The translations under genes and the position numbers were made by a program. This document shows positions 21,768 to 33,300 of a stretch of DNA of 64,000 nucleotides, in pieces. Under the pieces are notes generated by a model, which worked only from the letters and a program-made list of their open reading frames with translations, did no database searches and was not told where the DNA came from. The DNA is from Daphnia pulex (Eukaryota; Arthropoda; Branchiopoda; Diplostraca; Daphniidae), in the NCBI RefSeq assembly GCF_021134715.1, contig NC_060026.1, positions 13,631,001-13,695,000 of the forward strand. The letters are read 5' to 3'. Position 1 is the first letter of the stretch. Every line of letters starts with the position of its first letter.

Positions 21768-22148
21768 GGCGGTTGTTGAGGTTTCTCTTCAGACTAAACC
21801 CTTACTGCAGAGGTCCCGTGGTCATGACAACCAGTCAACAGCCGTTGGCGCTAAATTTGAAAAGCTAAATTTAATTTTGGTTGTCAGTTCTTAAACCTTG
21901 TATGTACTGTATGGATTAGGTCATGAAATGTCATAAGAATTCCTTAAAATGCCATAAAACGCAAGTGTCCAATTGTAATAAATCAATTTACACTGAAGGA
22001 AAATAGACATATGCTGATAAGGCATGTACACTACAGAATAAAACGACTTTGCCGTCTAGTAAAATCTATAACAGTTTTTTACTCTCTTCATTTTTTTTTC
22101 AATTTTAAAAAGATACTGTCCGGCAAAGGAAGATTTAGTTGGGATGTT

Positions 22149-24230
22149 TTACAAGTCGCATCCCAATCTTTCAATCTCGTCGATTACGAAATCCATATCT
22201 TCGTGAGTAGGACGGGGCTGACAAGGGATGACTAAACGGAAAAAGTTGACTAAATTCTTATGCGGCAAAGGCTGGTAGCCAATCATGAGAGATCCTTTCT
22301 CCACCATTCGTTTCTTGATTGCAGGCGCAACCTAAAGTAATTCAATTTCAGTAAATCATCGCATTACGTAAAGTACGGATTTCTTGTTACCTTGGAAATT
22401 TGTTCCCACCATTCGGGAGATTCCTGACAATTCCTCAACTGATGTGGAATGTACCAAAAGCAAACGTTCGTGCAATTAGGTTCTGAAAGGACTAGTCGAA
22501 ATTCTGAACGTTGAGCGATTTGACGTGAGAAATACCTTTGATGACGAATAAAAATGAAAAACTAACATAAAAATCCTAATGGTTAAATGGACTTACTCGG
22601 CGCATTCAAAGGCATTATCAACCATTTCTTCAAGACCTCGATCGCCACGAGCTTTCCACATCAACCAAAGTTTGAATGCGTCTACCTTGCGACCACACTG
22701 AACGCTCTTATCTCCAGTATCGTAGCGCGTATCGTAGAATTTGTCAGTCTGGAACAGATAGGTGGCCGAGGCACTGTTGCATCGATGCAGAATATCCTAT
22801 GCACATTGAGATGAAGTAATAATCGAATCAACGATAATACCTTTATAGTTTGGAATACCTTGTGTTTCGTTAAGAAAGCTGAACATTGTAAAGGGGCCCC
22901 GAGCATTTTGTGAAGATTCCAAGCCACAGAATCCACCCTTTAACAAACGGACACTGGAATTAAATGTAGAATTAAAAAATAATAATAATAAAGTGATGGT
23001 ATGTTACAATTGGATGCCGTCCATCAGAAAACGGTATTTCTGAGAGACTAGTGCGCCTCCACCCCAAGCAGCCTAAAATATAAAAGGTGTAACTAGTTGA
23101 ACTTTAAATGATTCCTTTGATTTATCTTACATCGACGTGAAGCCAAACGTCATATTTTTTGCATACAAATGCCAAAGGCTCTAAAGGATCGTAAGCTCCT
23201 AAAACTGTGGTCCCAGCTGTTGCGTTGACGAAAAAAGGAACTTTCTTCTGTTCCAGAGCTTTGACAATCTTATTTTCCAACTCAGCGGGTATCATTTTTC
23301 CAGAGCTGTCAGAGGCGACAATGATAAGATTGTCAGTTCCCAAGCCTATCCAGTGAGCTGCTTTGGCAATAGAATAATGACCCTGTAGAACAACAAGTTT
23401 GAAAGTTACACATAAATATACATGTGATTTTAAGTGGTGAATATCAAACCTCTTGCGAAGTAAATGCCACCAATTCACCTATGCTGCCCACTCCTTTTGT
23501 TTTCACTTCAGGGAACTTCTTATAACGAGCAAGAACCATTCCATACATATTTGACATGCTACCTCCTAAAACAGAAATGAGTTAGACAAATTCAGTGCAC
23601 TTAATAAACTGCACATTTTTCGATGATTATACCAGGTGCAAATATTCCATCACCATCTTCCCACCCAATGAAACCTCTTAGGTGAGCTAAGACTGCACAT
23701 TCGACCATCAGGAAAAATGGTGCTACTTCAAATGTGTACCTAAATTACAAAAAGAAAGCAATTTAATAAAATACTACAAAATATAACTGGATTTTACTAA
23801 CAAGTTGGTATTAAGAGCATCAGACAGCCAGGCTCCTGCAAGTCCAACAGGATCACTTGCATGATACAACTGATTCAGAAACTTGGGATGGTTGGTTTTG
23901 ACACTGTATTCCACAGCTTGTTTACAAAGTTCCAAAATTTGAACGTGATTTAATGGGCTGCCACCTAGCGAGAGATCCACCAACTCCTAAAAATAAACAC
24001 CAAAATGTTAATAAAATGGAGATCCAAGTAAAAATCTGCTAGAAACAAATTTTAATCTTTACCTTAAGTTCTTCGGGATGAACAAACTTCACTACTCGAT
24101 CTTCTGCGTTGGCCTTACCAGACAACAATCGTTGGTTGATAACGAGATCTGTAATCTGCTTCAGCAACAATTCCTCGTTCACTTGCTGCTTTTCATCTCC
24201 CAGTTTTACTTCGCCAGCTAGAGACTCCAT
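22149..24230 (-). CDS. Csad: PLP-dependent cysteine sulfinate/aspartate decarboxylase, copy 2
   Basis: Tandem paralog of the gene at 15848-17944 with the same ten-exon structure: 24063-24230, 23802-23986, 23633-23739, 23450-23565, 23131-23382, 23008-23072, 22841-22937, 22597-22796, 22391-22535 and 22149-22331. It encodes 505 residues. It is two residues shorter because Asp-Lys is missing after TKHK near residue 320. All cofactor residues are kept (H194, D276, K308). Differences are few and mostly conservative, so both copies look functional. Copy 2 has the more typical Tyr in NTNLYTFEVAP, where copy 1 has His. Exon 2 ends in a less common GTTAGT donor. Confidence 0.95.
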
Positions 24231-24625
24231 TTTCCTTTGATGAAATGCCTTCAACGCCGCAAAACGATTAATAATTAAAATATCATCCTTAAAAAAGTCA
24301 CGCACTAGTGTCGCTGCAAATTTTTCTGTGATTAATACAAAAACATCGTCTGATGACACCGCCTGGCCAATGCCCAATGGTCTAAGTAAAATAGTTGCAC
24401 CGTCATTTTTAATCATTGAATGACCTCACCTGGTGGTGTCATCATATTCTATAATATTCCTCGAGCTGCGTAACCCGTTACAACAAATAAACCCTTACGT
24501 CAAAATTTGCATTTATAAACACAGCTGGCTAATAATGCTAACCGCCTGGAAACACACACATTGCTTCACCGGTAGATAAATAAACTACCAGTGACCGCTA
24601 ACAACAATAATGCACATGCACTCAC

Positions 24626-24720
24626 CTTTGGCTGGCTGTCGACTTTGTCGTCGGGAACAATGTTGAACCAAGAGAAACGGGCCAGCGCAGTTAACTTTGC
24701 TTGGAGTGCCAAGATGGTGT
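24626..24720 (-). other. candidate 5' leader exon of decarboxylase copy 2
   Basis: Homologous to 18433-18530, with the same donor (CAGCCAAAG|gtgagtgc). The similarity between units fades near 24770, marking the end of the duplicated segment. The upstream limit is approximate. Confidence 0.5.
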
Positions 24721-24779
24721 GTGCGGAATGTCCAACGAGGTAAGAGCGAGAGTGGGCAGCAGTTACAAGTTTGATCCTT

Positions 24780-26314
24780 TTTGTGTGTCCAGCACTTTAT
24801 TTTTGGCTTTCTGGGTTGAGTCATGGGGAAGTTTAGTGGTCTTATCACAAGGTCTTCTCTCTTTCCTGTGTAATCGCCAAACCGCTTAGCGTCTCTCTCC
24901 GCACTTGGGTGGGCTGGAGGCGCCCATCCTAGTGGAAAATAATGGCAAATTTGGCAGAGAATCCAGGCAAGAAAATGCTGGATGTGTGTGGATGATGGCA
25001 AACCCCTTGAGCATATTACGAGGAAATGTATCCACCCATTCATCAAGTCGTCGCAAGAATAACGCAACAACAAACAGATAATACACCCCACTTTATATCT
25101 TCTTGTACAGAAAACCTTTTAAGGCATTAACATTGGTTTTATTTGTCCATCCATCCATCTACAATCTTCTGTATATCAATAACATTCCCAGCTCAGCATC
25201 TGGAGTGATGGGGGGGCGTTCACCAATTCACTGTTGGCACTGTGATTCATCCGCTCTCAATCAGCACTGGGAATTAATTGGAAAAAAGCTGCTGCTGCTT
25301 CCACAATCAACTTGTTCTCTAAATCGCTGCACAACTTTTTCCCTTTTTGTTTTTTTTTTTACTCCGGATGGCTTCTATACTCTTTTATGCAATTGAGTTG
25401 TGTTACCTTTCAAACGCTCACGAGGAAAAGTTGCAGACTCTAATTGGGCGAGCATTGCGAGGCGGTTACAACTCGAGCGAAAACGGAAATCAACTGATTT
25501 GATTTCTACGAGCAACGGAGGGGAATCAATTTGTTCTCCTTTTCATCCGCAGCAGAGAAACGATTGTTAAAAAAGATAGATTCTTTGATGCTAAAAATAA
25601 ATATTTAAAATAAAAAAAGAAGAAAAGAAGGAGAAAACCACGTCCTTACTTCTGCATGGAAACGGTCGGAAAATCGTGTTAGGTAATCCCGTTTTTTTAT
25701 TTTATTTTTCCTTCTGGTTGAGTGTCTTCCATCCCCTTTTTCTTCCACTCTGCTTCTAAACGAAATTCGGAACGGGATCGGGAACCAGGGGGGGGGGGAT
25801 AAAGGTATATCTAAAAGACACGGGTCAATACGCATCGCAATCACGATTTGGGGATTTAGGTATAGACAGTCACCATGGCGACTGGACGAGAGGATTTCTC
25901 CCCTGCGGATGGGAAAATGACGAGACGATGATGATGGCGTGAAATATCCGGTTCTCCTCCGACGAAACAAGTCACCGATCAATACTGTATATAACGCCCT
26001 CGGAGAAAATGGCGGATGTCAATAAATAAATAAATAAATAAAAAAGAATCACGACAACAACAACAACAAAATCAGTGTGTTAAGAGCAGAGAAGCAATCA
26101 TCACGTCTAGTTGCCGACGATTTGGCCCAATTACTTTGGCTCTCATCAAGTTGGCAGTCGGATAAAAACAGCTGATCCTTCTCCTTTGGCAGCTTCCGTC
26201 CAATCGATAGGTGGACCAATCAAGGAGCCTCTCCTGTCGATGGACGTGTAAAGTACCTAGCGTTCAAGTAATTGTAGTAGTAGTAATAATTCTGTATTGA
26301 TCATTCGCCTTTGA

Positions 26315-26345
<31 letters not shown>

Positions 26346-27346
26346 AAAATAGAGCAGAAAATAACTGGAGAGGGGAAATCAACGACTGGAAGTGACAAGT
26401 TCAATCCCCCGTCCGGAATTAAAAAAAGATGTCGGATAGAACACGACTCGTTCCGGATGAAGAGAGACAGGCTCGACAAACCCAAAAAGAGCAAAACAAA
26501 ACAAAAAGAGAACAAATCAAAAGTGGAAGGAGAGAACGAATTGTGGAGAGAGGTAATCAATTCAACAGGTGCGGCGTATACACAAAAGTCCAATGAGGAA
26601 AACATTTCATCGGGGGGGGGGGGGATATTGTCTAAAGAAAAATAAACAAAAAATACAACCGAACATGAAATTAATATAAACATTGATATCAATCAATTCG
26701 CGTTGTGTGTCCCGGGAGTGCACCAGAAATAAAAAAAATAAAATAAAAAAATTGGGTAAAAGATCCATAAACGAATTTTAGGCACCAAAATTCAATCGGA
26801 CTGAGAGGAATATGAAAGGAGGGATACACAAAAGCTCATCGACAATTACCAAAGATTATGGGAGGGAAATCATGAGTGGGAAGGTAAACAATTCACGCCG
26901 ACACATTAAAAAAACACGAAAAAAAACAAACAAAAAAATGAATTGAAAAAGTGATGATAATATTTAATAATAATTGATTTTCTTTCTTTTTTTTTCTCTT
27001 CTTTTTTTAAGTACCACATCCACAGCGATCACAGCAAACAAGAGCTAGTTATAATATATCTTCCGCAATCAACGCATCGGGAGAAATATCTTGGAAATTA
27101 TTTGAAAAAAACCAAAAACAGTCAGGATCGAAATGAAAAAATACTGCGTAGAATATTTTTGAAAAATAAAAAGGGCGGGAAATGAATGATGAAAAAAATT
27201 ATTTCCATTTCTTTTCAGAAAGATAATTGGGGGGAGTACAATTGGCTGGACAAACGACATTCCTTTTTCAATTCATTTCTCATAGATCTTTCATTGTTTT
27301 TGGTCGAATCTCTCTTTTCTTCTTTTCGCTCCTTTTAAGTAGCTCC
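24780..27346. other. gene-free stretch with microsatellites; probably RNF19 3' UTR and intergenic DNA
   Basis: No convincing coding frame was found. It contains simple repeats: (AAAT)n near 26021-26043, (GA)n at about 26315-26345, and a G-run at 26612-26624. Its right part probably includes the 3' UTR of the minus-strand RNF19 gene, since candidate poly(A) signals (TTTATT on plus) occur near 25695. Confidence 0.5.
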
Positions 27347-30300
27347 TTAATCTTCTTCGGGAGTTTGAACGCCATCCGATCCATCCGTGGCGTAGTTTCC
27401 AGTGTCCAGGGCCGTCGTTCGATCAAAGTAACTGACTTGATCGTCGAATCGGACTTGGCCGTGATCTTCGCTATCGCTGGCGGCCGTCCCTTGAGTGCCG
27501 AATCGGGCCCGACGGGCCGATCGCCTCAGCGAGACCAAGCCGGGCAGCGTCACCTCGTCGCCCGAGAGGGAGACGATGGAGACGGGACTGGATGAGCGGG
27601 CGCCACTGGGCAAATCGTCACCGTCGTTGAGGCAGGCGTGAATTTCAATGGGGGCGTAGCCGGACTTGACGCTGCCCGATGCCGAGGCGGACGTGTGGCC
27701 GGCATGAGGGATGCGGTAACTGTGCACCGAACTCGTGTCTCCCATCTAGAAGAAGAAAAAAACAAACGGCCAATAGAAACAATACGGCCAATAGAAATAA
27801 TCCATCCGTGAATAAACGCGTTTGTTGACTCTCTCTCTCCCTTGAAGGCCGTTAAAAACAACCCAAATTGTTTAGCCCATTCAACTCGAGTCACTTTCCC
27901 GCAATGTGGACGTGGTTAATGACTCATTTGCGGGCCCGCAGCACAAAATGGCCGGCCGTTATGGCCGCCCGTCGTTGCAACTGGGCGGTGCGTCAAAAGT
28001 TAACGAAGTGGAACCGACTAAAGTGAAGAAATAACCAACAAAACAAACAAAATGAAATTGTTTTTTAACCTTGTAGCTGAGGAGCGAGCCGGCCAGGGCT
28101 CGTGTCGAGGCGACTGAAGCGGCGCCGTCGTCGGCCATCGACAGGGTGTTGGATCTCTCCGACAGGCTGATGGTGGCAGAGGCCGTTTCGGAGGAGGCGA
28201 AACTGGAACGCTTGTTGGGCGAGCAGGCGGCCATGGCCACCAGCTCGGCTTGAACTTCCAGTCGCCGGGCGGCCGAGGCGTTGGAAACGATGCTGCCGGC
28301 CAGCCCCAGTTGGCTGGCCGACTCGCAATCTTCACGGTCGCTTTCACGGTCCCGAACAAACAGCTGACTGGCGCTGCCCAGCGAAGCAGACCCGGAAGCC
28401 GACAGCGCAACACTCGCCTCCCCTGCAACAAATAAAAACAAAATTTATTTCATTCAATTTCCATTTAGAATTAATTAAAAAAAAATAGACGATCATCAAT
28501 CTCCCTGTGAAATTGTTTCAAAAGACAATTTGGATAATTGAATTGTCCCGCCATTTAAAAAATTCGTGAAACCGGCGGGAAGTTTCAATTTCTAAACAAT
28601 TTTTTCGACCAAGTTTCAACTTGACACGGATACGGACGGGAAATGAAAAGCGGATGACAAATTACCGATGGAAGGATTGCCGACGAGGCCAAGGTTGGTG
28701 GAGTGATCGAGTGAGACGGCGTCCGTGTTGTGTTTGCCCTGGCCGACGCCTATGCCGCCAGCGCCGCCGCGGGAGAAATAGGCGGTCGGCCCGCCGTGGT
28801 CGTTGCTGCTGCCGTCCATCGCGCTAAGGTCATCACTTCCTCCGGTTCCTACTGCGCATCCAGCGCCGGCACTGCCGCCGGTGCCGCCATTGCCATTGCC
28901 GCCGCTTCCGCTTGCGACGCCCGTCCCAACGGCGCTTCCCACACCTCCAGCCGAGGAGCCGGACACAATCCCGACAATGACATCATCATCGTCGTCGAAA
29001 TCGATGCGGACGCCGAGCGGCGAAGCCGACACTCCGCACACGCCGTTCTGGCACAGCGAAACGGGCACCACTCCGTAAATGTAAGCCAACAGGATCGGCA
29101 CTCCCATACCGACGGCCACTCCCGCAATGGCCGGCGCCACCAACACCTACAATAATCAAAATAAAAAAACAACCGGGAAATTCAAAATCAATTTTAAGCG
29201 AAATAGGCAAAAGAACAAGGGAAATTCAAATAACATTTGTCAATCCGGCAATGCTGGATCGGATAACTTATTGATTGGTACCCCCAGAGGGTCGTGAGCT
29301 ATAAGCCAAGGGGCTTGCTAGTAGCAGTCGTACTAGTGCCATTGCGGTCTCGTACAATGTACACACAACCCGACAAAAACAAAAAAAAGAAGAAAAACAC
29401 AATTTCGCCTTTTTGTTTTTTTCCAAAACAACTTCTTAGAAGAAAAATAAAATAAGGAAACGTCCAGATGGGCGAACCAACGTATCGATCTTTTTCGGGG
29501 AGTATAAAGCCAAAGAGCGTAAACTTCTTTCTCTACTTTTTATTTTATTTTTTGGCGGCCGTCAAGTCCAGGCACCCCCCGCAATAAAGGTTCTCCCATC
29601 GAAGGTGAATTCCAATGTTGCATGGAAGCAGAAGAAAAAAAGGGAGGAGTCAGTCAACCTCAACGCAAAAAAGAAAAAAAGGATATAGCTCGGCAAGCTA
29701 TCGACATTTTCTTATATAATATAATCCCATGTGACTCCATTTCACTGGCGTCCGGACCAGCTGCGCGCTAGACATGGTTATAATATCTTTTTCTTAAAGG
29801 AGATATTTTTCAATTGCCATTTCGCGCGCTAGCCCAGTTTTTATCGAAACGATAGATGGCGGAGCGGCGCCGGCTTTGCGTGATTGTTAGATAAGACTGT
29901 GTAGATAGATAGTAGAAAACGCAGACGGAGACACCCAAACTGGTAGTCGTCCGGTTGGTTGTCTAGTAGTCGTCCACAGCACTTTGTTCCTGGGAAGCAA
30001 AAAATCAATAGCCCACCCGCGATGGATGGAAGGAACAAATGGAGATGGATGCAAACAGAGAAGGAGTGGGGCTTACGTCAAGGGGGGGAGGGGGGAAGTG
30101 ACAACAATAACAAGACAGAAATCTCCCGTTTTCCTTCAGGATCGACCGGGAATAGGATTGTCGATCAGAAGTACAACAAAACAACATCAAATATGACGAT
30201 GGGCCAAATTTTTCTTTTTTTCTATTCCGGATCTAAACGATGAGCAGTCAAAAAAGGAGGTAGGAGCGATCCTTATTGTGTCACACCGTCTGTCATCTAT

Positions 30301-33300
30301 CGATCCAAAAACGGTGGAGAGCCGACGAGTTACTGGGGCCAGCCAGAAGGAGAGAGAGAGAGATGGGAGAATAGATGCTGGGTCGGTTCTACTGCAGTCC
30401 GCCTCTTTCTTCTCTCCTCCCACCCAATTGCGGAAGGAAAAACAGCCGCAAAACGGGCGACACATTGGCGCAAACAGAGAAAGACAATATTTCCTGTCGA
30501 CTCTTGTGTTTCGTGCCGGGCCGGCCATGAATAAATTACCATTCGCCGGCTGAACATTTTTCTTATTTTTTATTTGTGTGTAGTTTTGTGTGTGTGGGTC
30601 ACCGTCGCTTCATTCCGCACGGCCGTGCACAACCATCACCCCTCCTCCTCTGCCTGCGCCCGTTTCTTCTTCCGCCTCCCCTTTTCCTCCCCACCCACCC
30701 TTCCTTCTTCTTCTTCTCCTACACACACACACATCCGCCCCTCTCCTTTTATTTTCCAAGCAGCGCGTGCACAGTCGATACGCCGCCGTCGCTAGAGTCA
30801 GACGCGTCGTTCCAGTCCCGCCCGCCACCACCACAGTGTCGACGGCAACAACATCCGCTCGGCGACAATCCAACAACAACAACAACAATCGTTCGCCGTG
30901 ACCTCCCCTTCCATCGAATGGAAACACCAACAACAACGTCTCATTCCGTTTAAGCGTCCCCATCTGCTCTCACTCGGCCATCTCGTCTTGTGTTTCATTC
31001 CGACGGCGGCGCCCAAAAACCAAGAAAAGCAAAAAGGAGACGCTCCCATCGACAACACGAAAACTCCAGCGCCACCCACACAAAAGCGCCAAAGGGGGGA
31101 CTACCCTTCTACTTTTGATTATTGACAAAAGGTATAAGTTATCATCGTCATCTTGAGAGTGAAGCCCCCTCTCACTCAATCACGACTTGTTCTTCACCAC
31201 TCCCGGGGGCGTCGATGGGAGAAAAACAAAAAGTCAGCGGGAAAGTGTTTTGTTTTTCTTTGACAAAAAAGAATTAACCAGAAATTCCAGGCAAAGAAAA
31301 AGGAGAGAAAGTTGTTTCTTTTGTCGTTTTGGTTTGGAAGGAAAAAAAAAATGGAAATGAGTCATTGAGAACCTCACGCCACCCTTCCGGCCCCTTATTA
31401 TTCTGGAAAGAGAAAGTTTCACGTGAACAACTCGGGAATCTCAGTGAATTGTGACTCCCTCCCCCTCTCACATTTCTTTCTTTCTTTTTAACCAAATGGG
31501 AAAATAACTTTTATTTCTTTTTAATTTTGTTTTTTTGCTGACCGGATACATTTCGTCCGGCTCACTGGAGCGGAATTTTCTCATCTCCCTCTCGATCCAG
31601 CCTTTGAAAATCTAAAAAAAATCAATGTAACATTTCTCCTTGTTTTCCTCGTTTCCAGGTCACAGCGTCCAGTCAACGAGTCCGGCAATAAAAGGGGGAA
31701 AAATAAAAACAGAACGTCCGAGACAATCAAACATGTCGGTAGACGTTTCGGATGAGTCGTCCATCACGGCCGAGTGGCTCGAGAGCATTTTACATCTCTA
31801 CTACAGCACCAACGGGCGCGATCTGCTCGACGGGCCCAAGGACGATGATGACGTCGACGACGGCCAGGAGCCAGTCATCCGCAAGGACGAGCCGGCCCAG
31901 ACGGTCAGCGTCAAGCAGTTCCAGGTGCGGCCCGGATGCGAGGAAGGAGAGAACTTGCTGAGCGATTTGCTGGCCATTGACGTCACTCTCTGCCGGGATG
32001 AATCCATGCCGGAAGAGGAGCTCCATCTGATGGCCAAGCTCCTGTCGCAGGATCCCTTCTGTCGCCACTTTATCCTTGAGGCTGGATTCGACGTCAGGGA
32101 GATCCATTTCTACACGACGCTCATGCCGGCCCTGACTCAATTCTGCGGCGGCCACGGCGGCGGCGGAGGCCAGCCCTGGCCCGTCCCGTCCTGCTTCTAC
32201 GCAAAGTACCGACAGGGCAGCGACTCGGTTCTGGTGCTGGACAACATGAAAGCGTCCGGCTACCAAGTGACGGAATTCCATCTGGGACTGTCGCTGGAAG
32301 AGGCCACGTCGGCGGTTCAATCCATCGCCCTCATTCACGCTTCCGTCCTGGCCTACCGGCTCCGATTGGGCGTCGATCTGGGCCAAGCTTTCCCGTTCCT
32401 CTTCCGGCCGGAAGCCGCCGCCGAATCCTACCAGCAGCTACTGGAGCGAGGCCTGCCGCAGTTGGCCACTTTCCTGCACACGGCCGACCGTCCCGAGCTT
32501 CACGCAGTGCTGGCCAAGCTGCACAAGATGAGGCCCAGGGCTCGGGAGACGATCGCCAATCTGCTGAGACCGGCCAGCCCCATCGCCACGCTGACCCACA
32601 CCGATTTCTGGTGCAACAACCTCCTCTTCCGCCACAAGACGGCAGAAGGCGCCACGGCCGACGTCGGCGACGGAGCGGCCGGCGTCGAGTGTTCCATTCT
32701 CGACTGGCAGATGGCCACCTACAGCCGGCCGACAAACGATCTAGCCCTGCTGCTCGTCACTTCCGTGGCCGGAGATGTGCGCCGGACGCGGACCGGCCAC
32801 ATCCTCGACGCCTACTGGAATCAATTCTGCCAGACGGCCGCCTCGTTGGGACTCGACGTCGAGGGACAACTCAATTACGGGCGACGAGAGCTGGAAACCG
32901 AGTACGAACAGTCGCTCCTGTTGGCCGTCCTGCTGGGCATCGGCTCCGTTGACTTGGCCATCGGCCACCAGGCGACCGAGGAGCGACTCTGCGAGGTCCT
33001 CGTCGACCTCAGCAACGAGAAAGTCTTTTAAAATGACTGGACAAAATCTAAAAAAATTGAAAAGAAAAATCCAATTCTGTCGATCCTTCACATTCCCACC
33101 TTTCCGCTTCCAATTGTTTCCCCTTTCCTGCGTTCGTTTCTTGTGGCTTTTCCCCTCCTATCTCTCTTGTGATGAAAATTTATGGAGTTGAAATAAAATA
33201 AAAAAGTCAAATAAACTTTCGTTTTGATCCGATAACGGCCGGCGCAATCAACCCACATCCTGCCCAGCAACCGAAAGAAGAAAAATTTTGAAAACAAATT

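Noticed and set aside
24713..24742. plus-strand ATGGTGTGTGCGG... followed by a donor-like gtaagag
   Set aside because: Looked like a Cys-pair first exon, but the matching place in the other duplication unit has no ATG and no downstream exon was found.
24585..25091. 168-codon minus-strand frame overlapping the decarboxylase leader
   Set aside because: It overlaps the candidate leader exon of decarboxylase copy 2 and has no homologous frame in copy 1; likely chance.
27227..27595. 122-codon plus-strand frame
   Set aside because: Antisense to the last RNF19 exon; the minus-strand frame is the continuous one.
28730..29155. long plus-strand frames at 28730-29155 and 28803-29078
   Set aside because: Antisense shadows of the GC-rich RNF19 exon 28666-29146.
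31790..32386. 198-codon minus-strand frame and several others within the kinase gene
   Set aside because: Shadows of the high-GC kinase coding exon; splice and family evidence support only the plus-strand frame.
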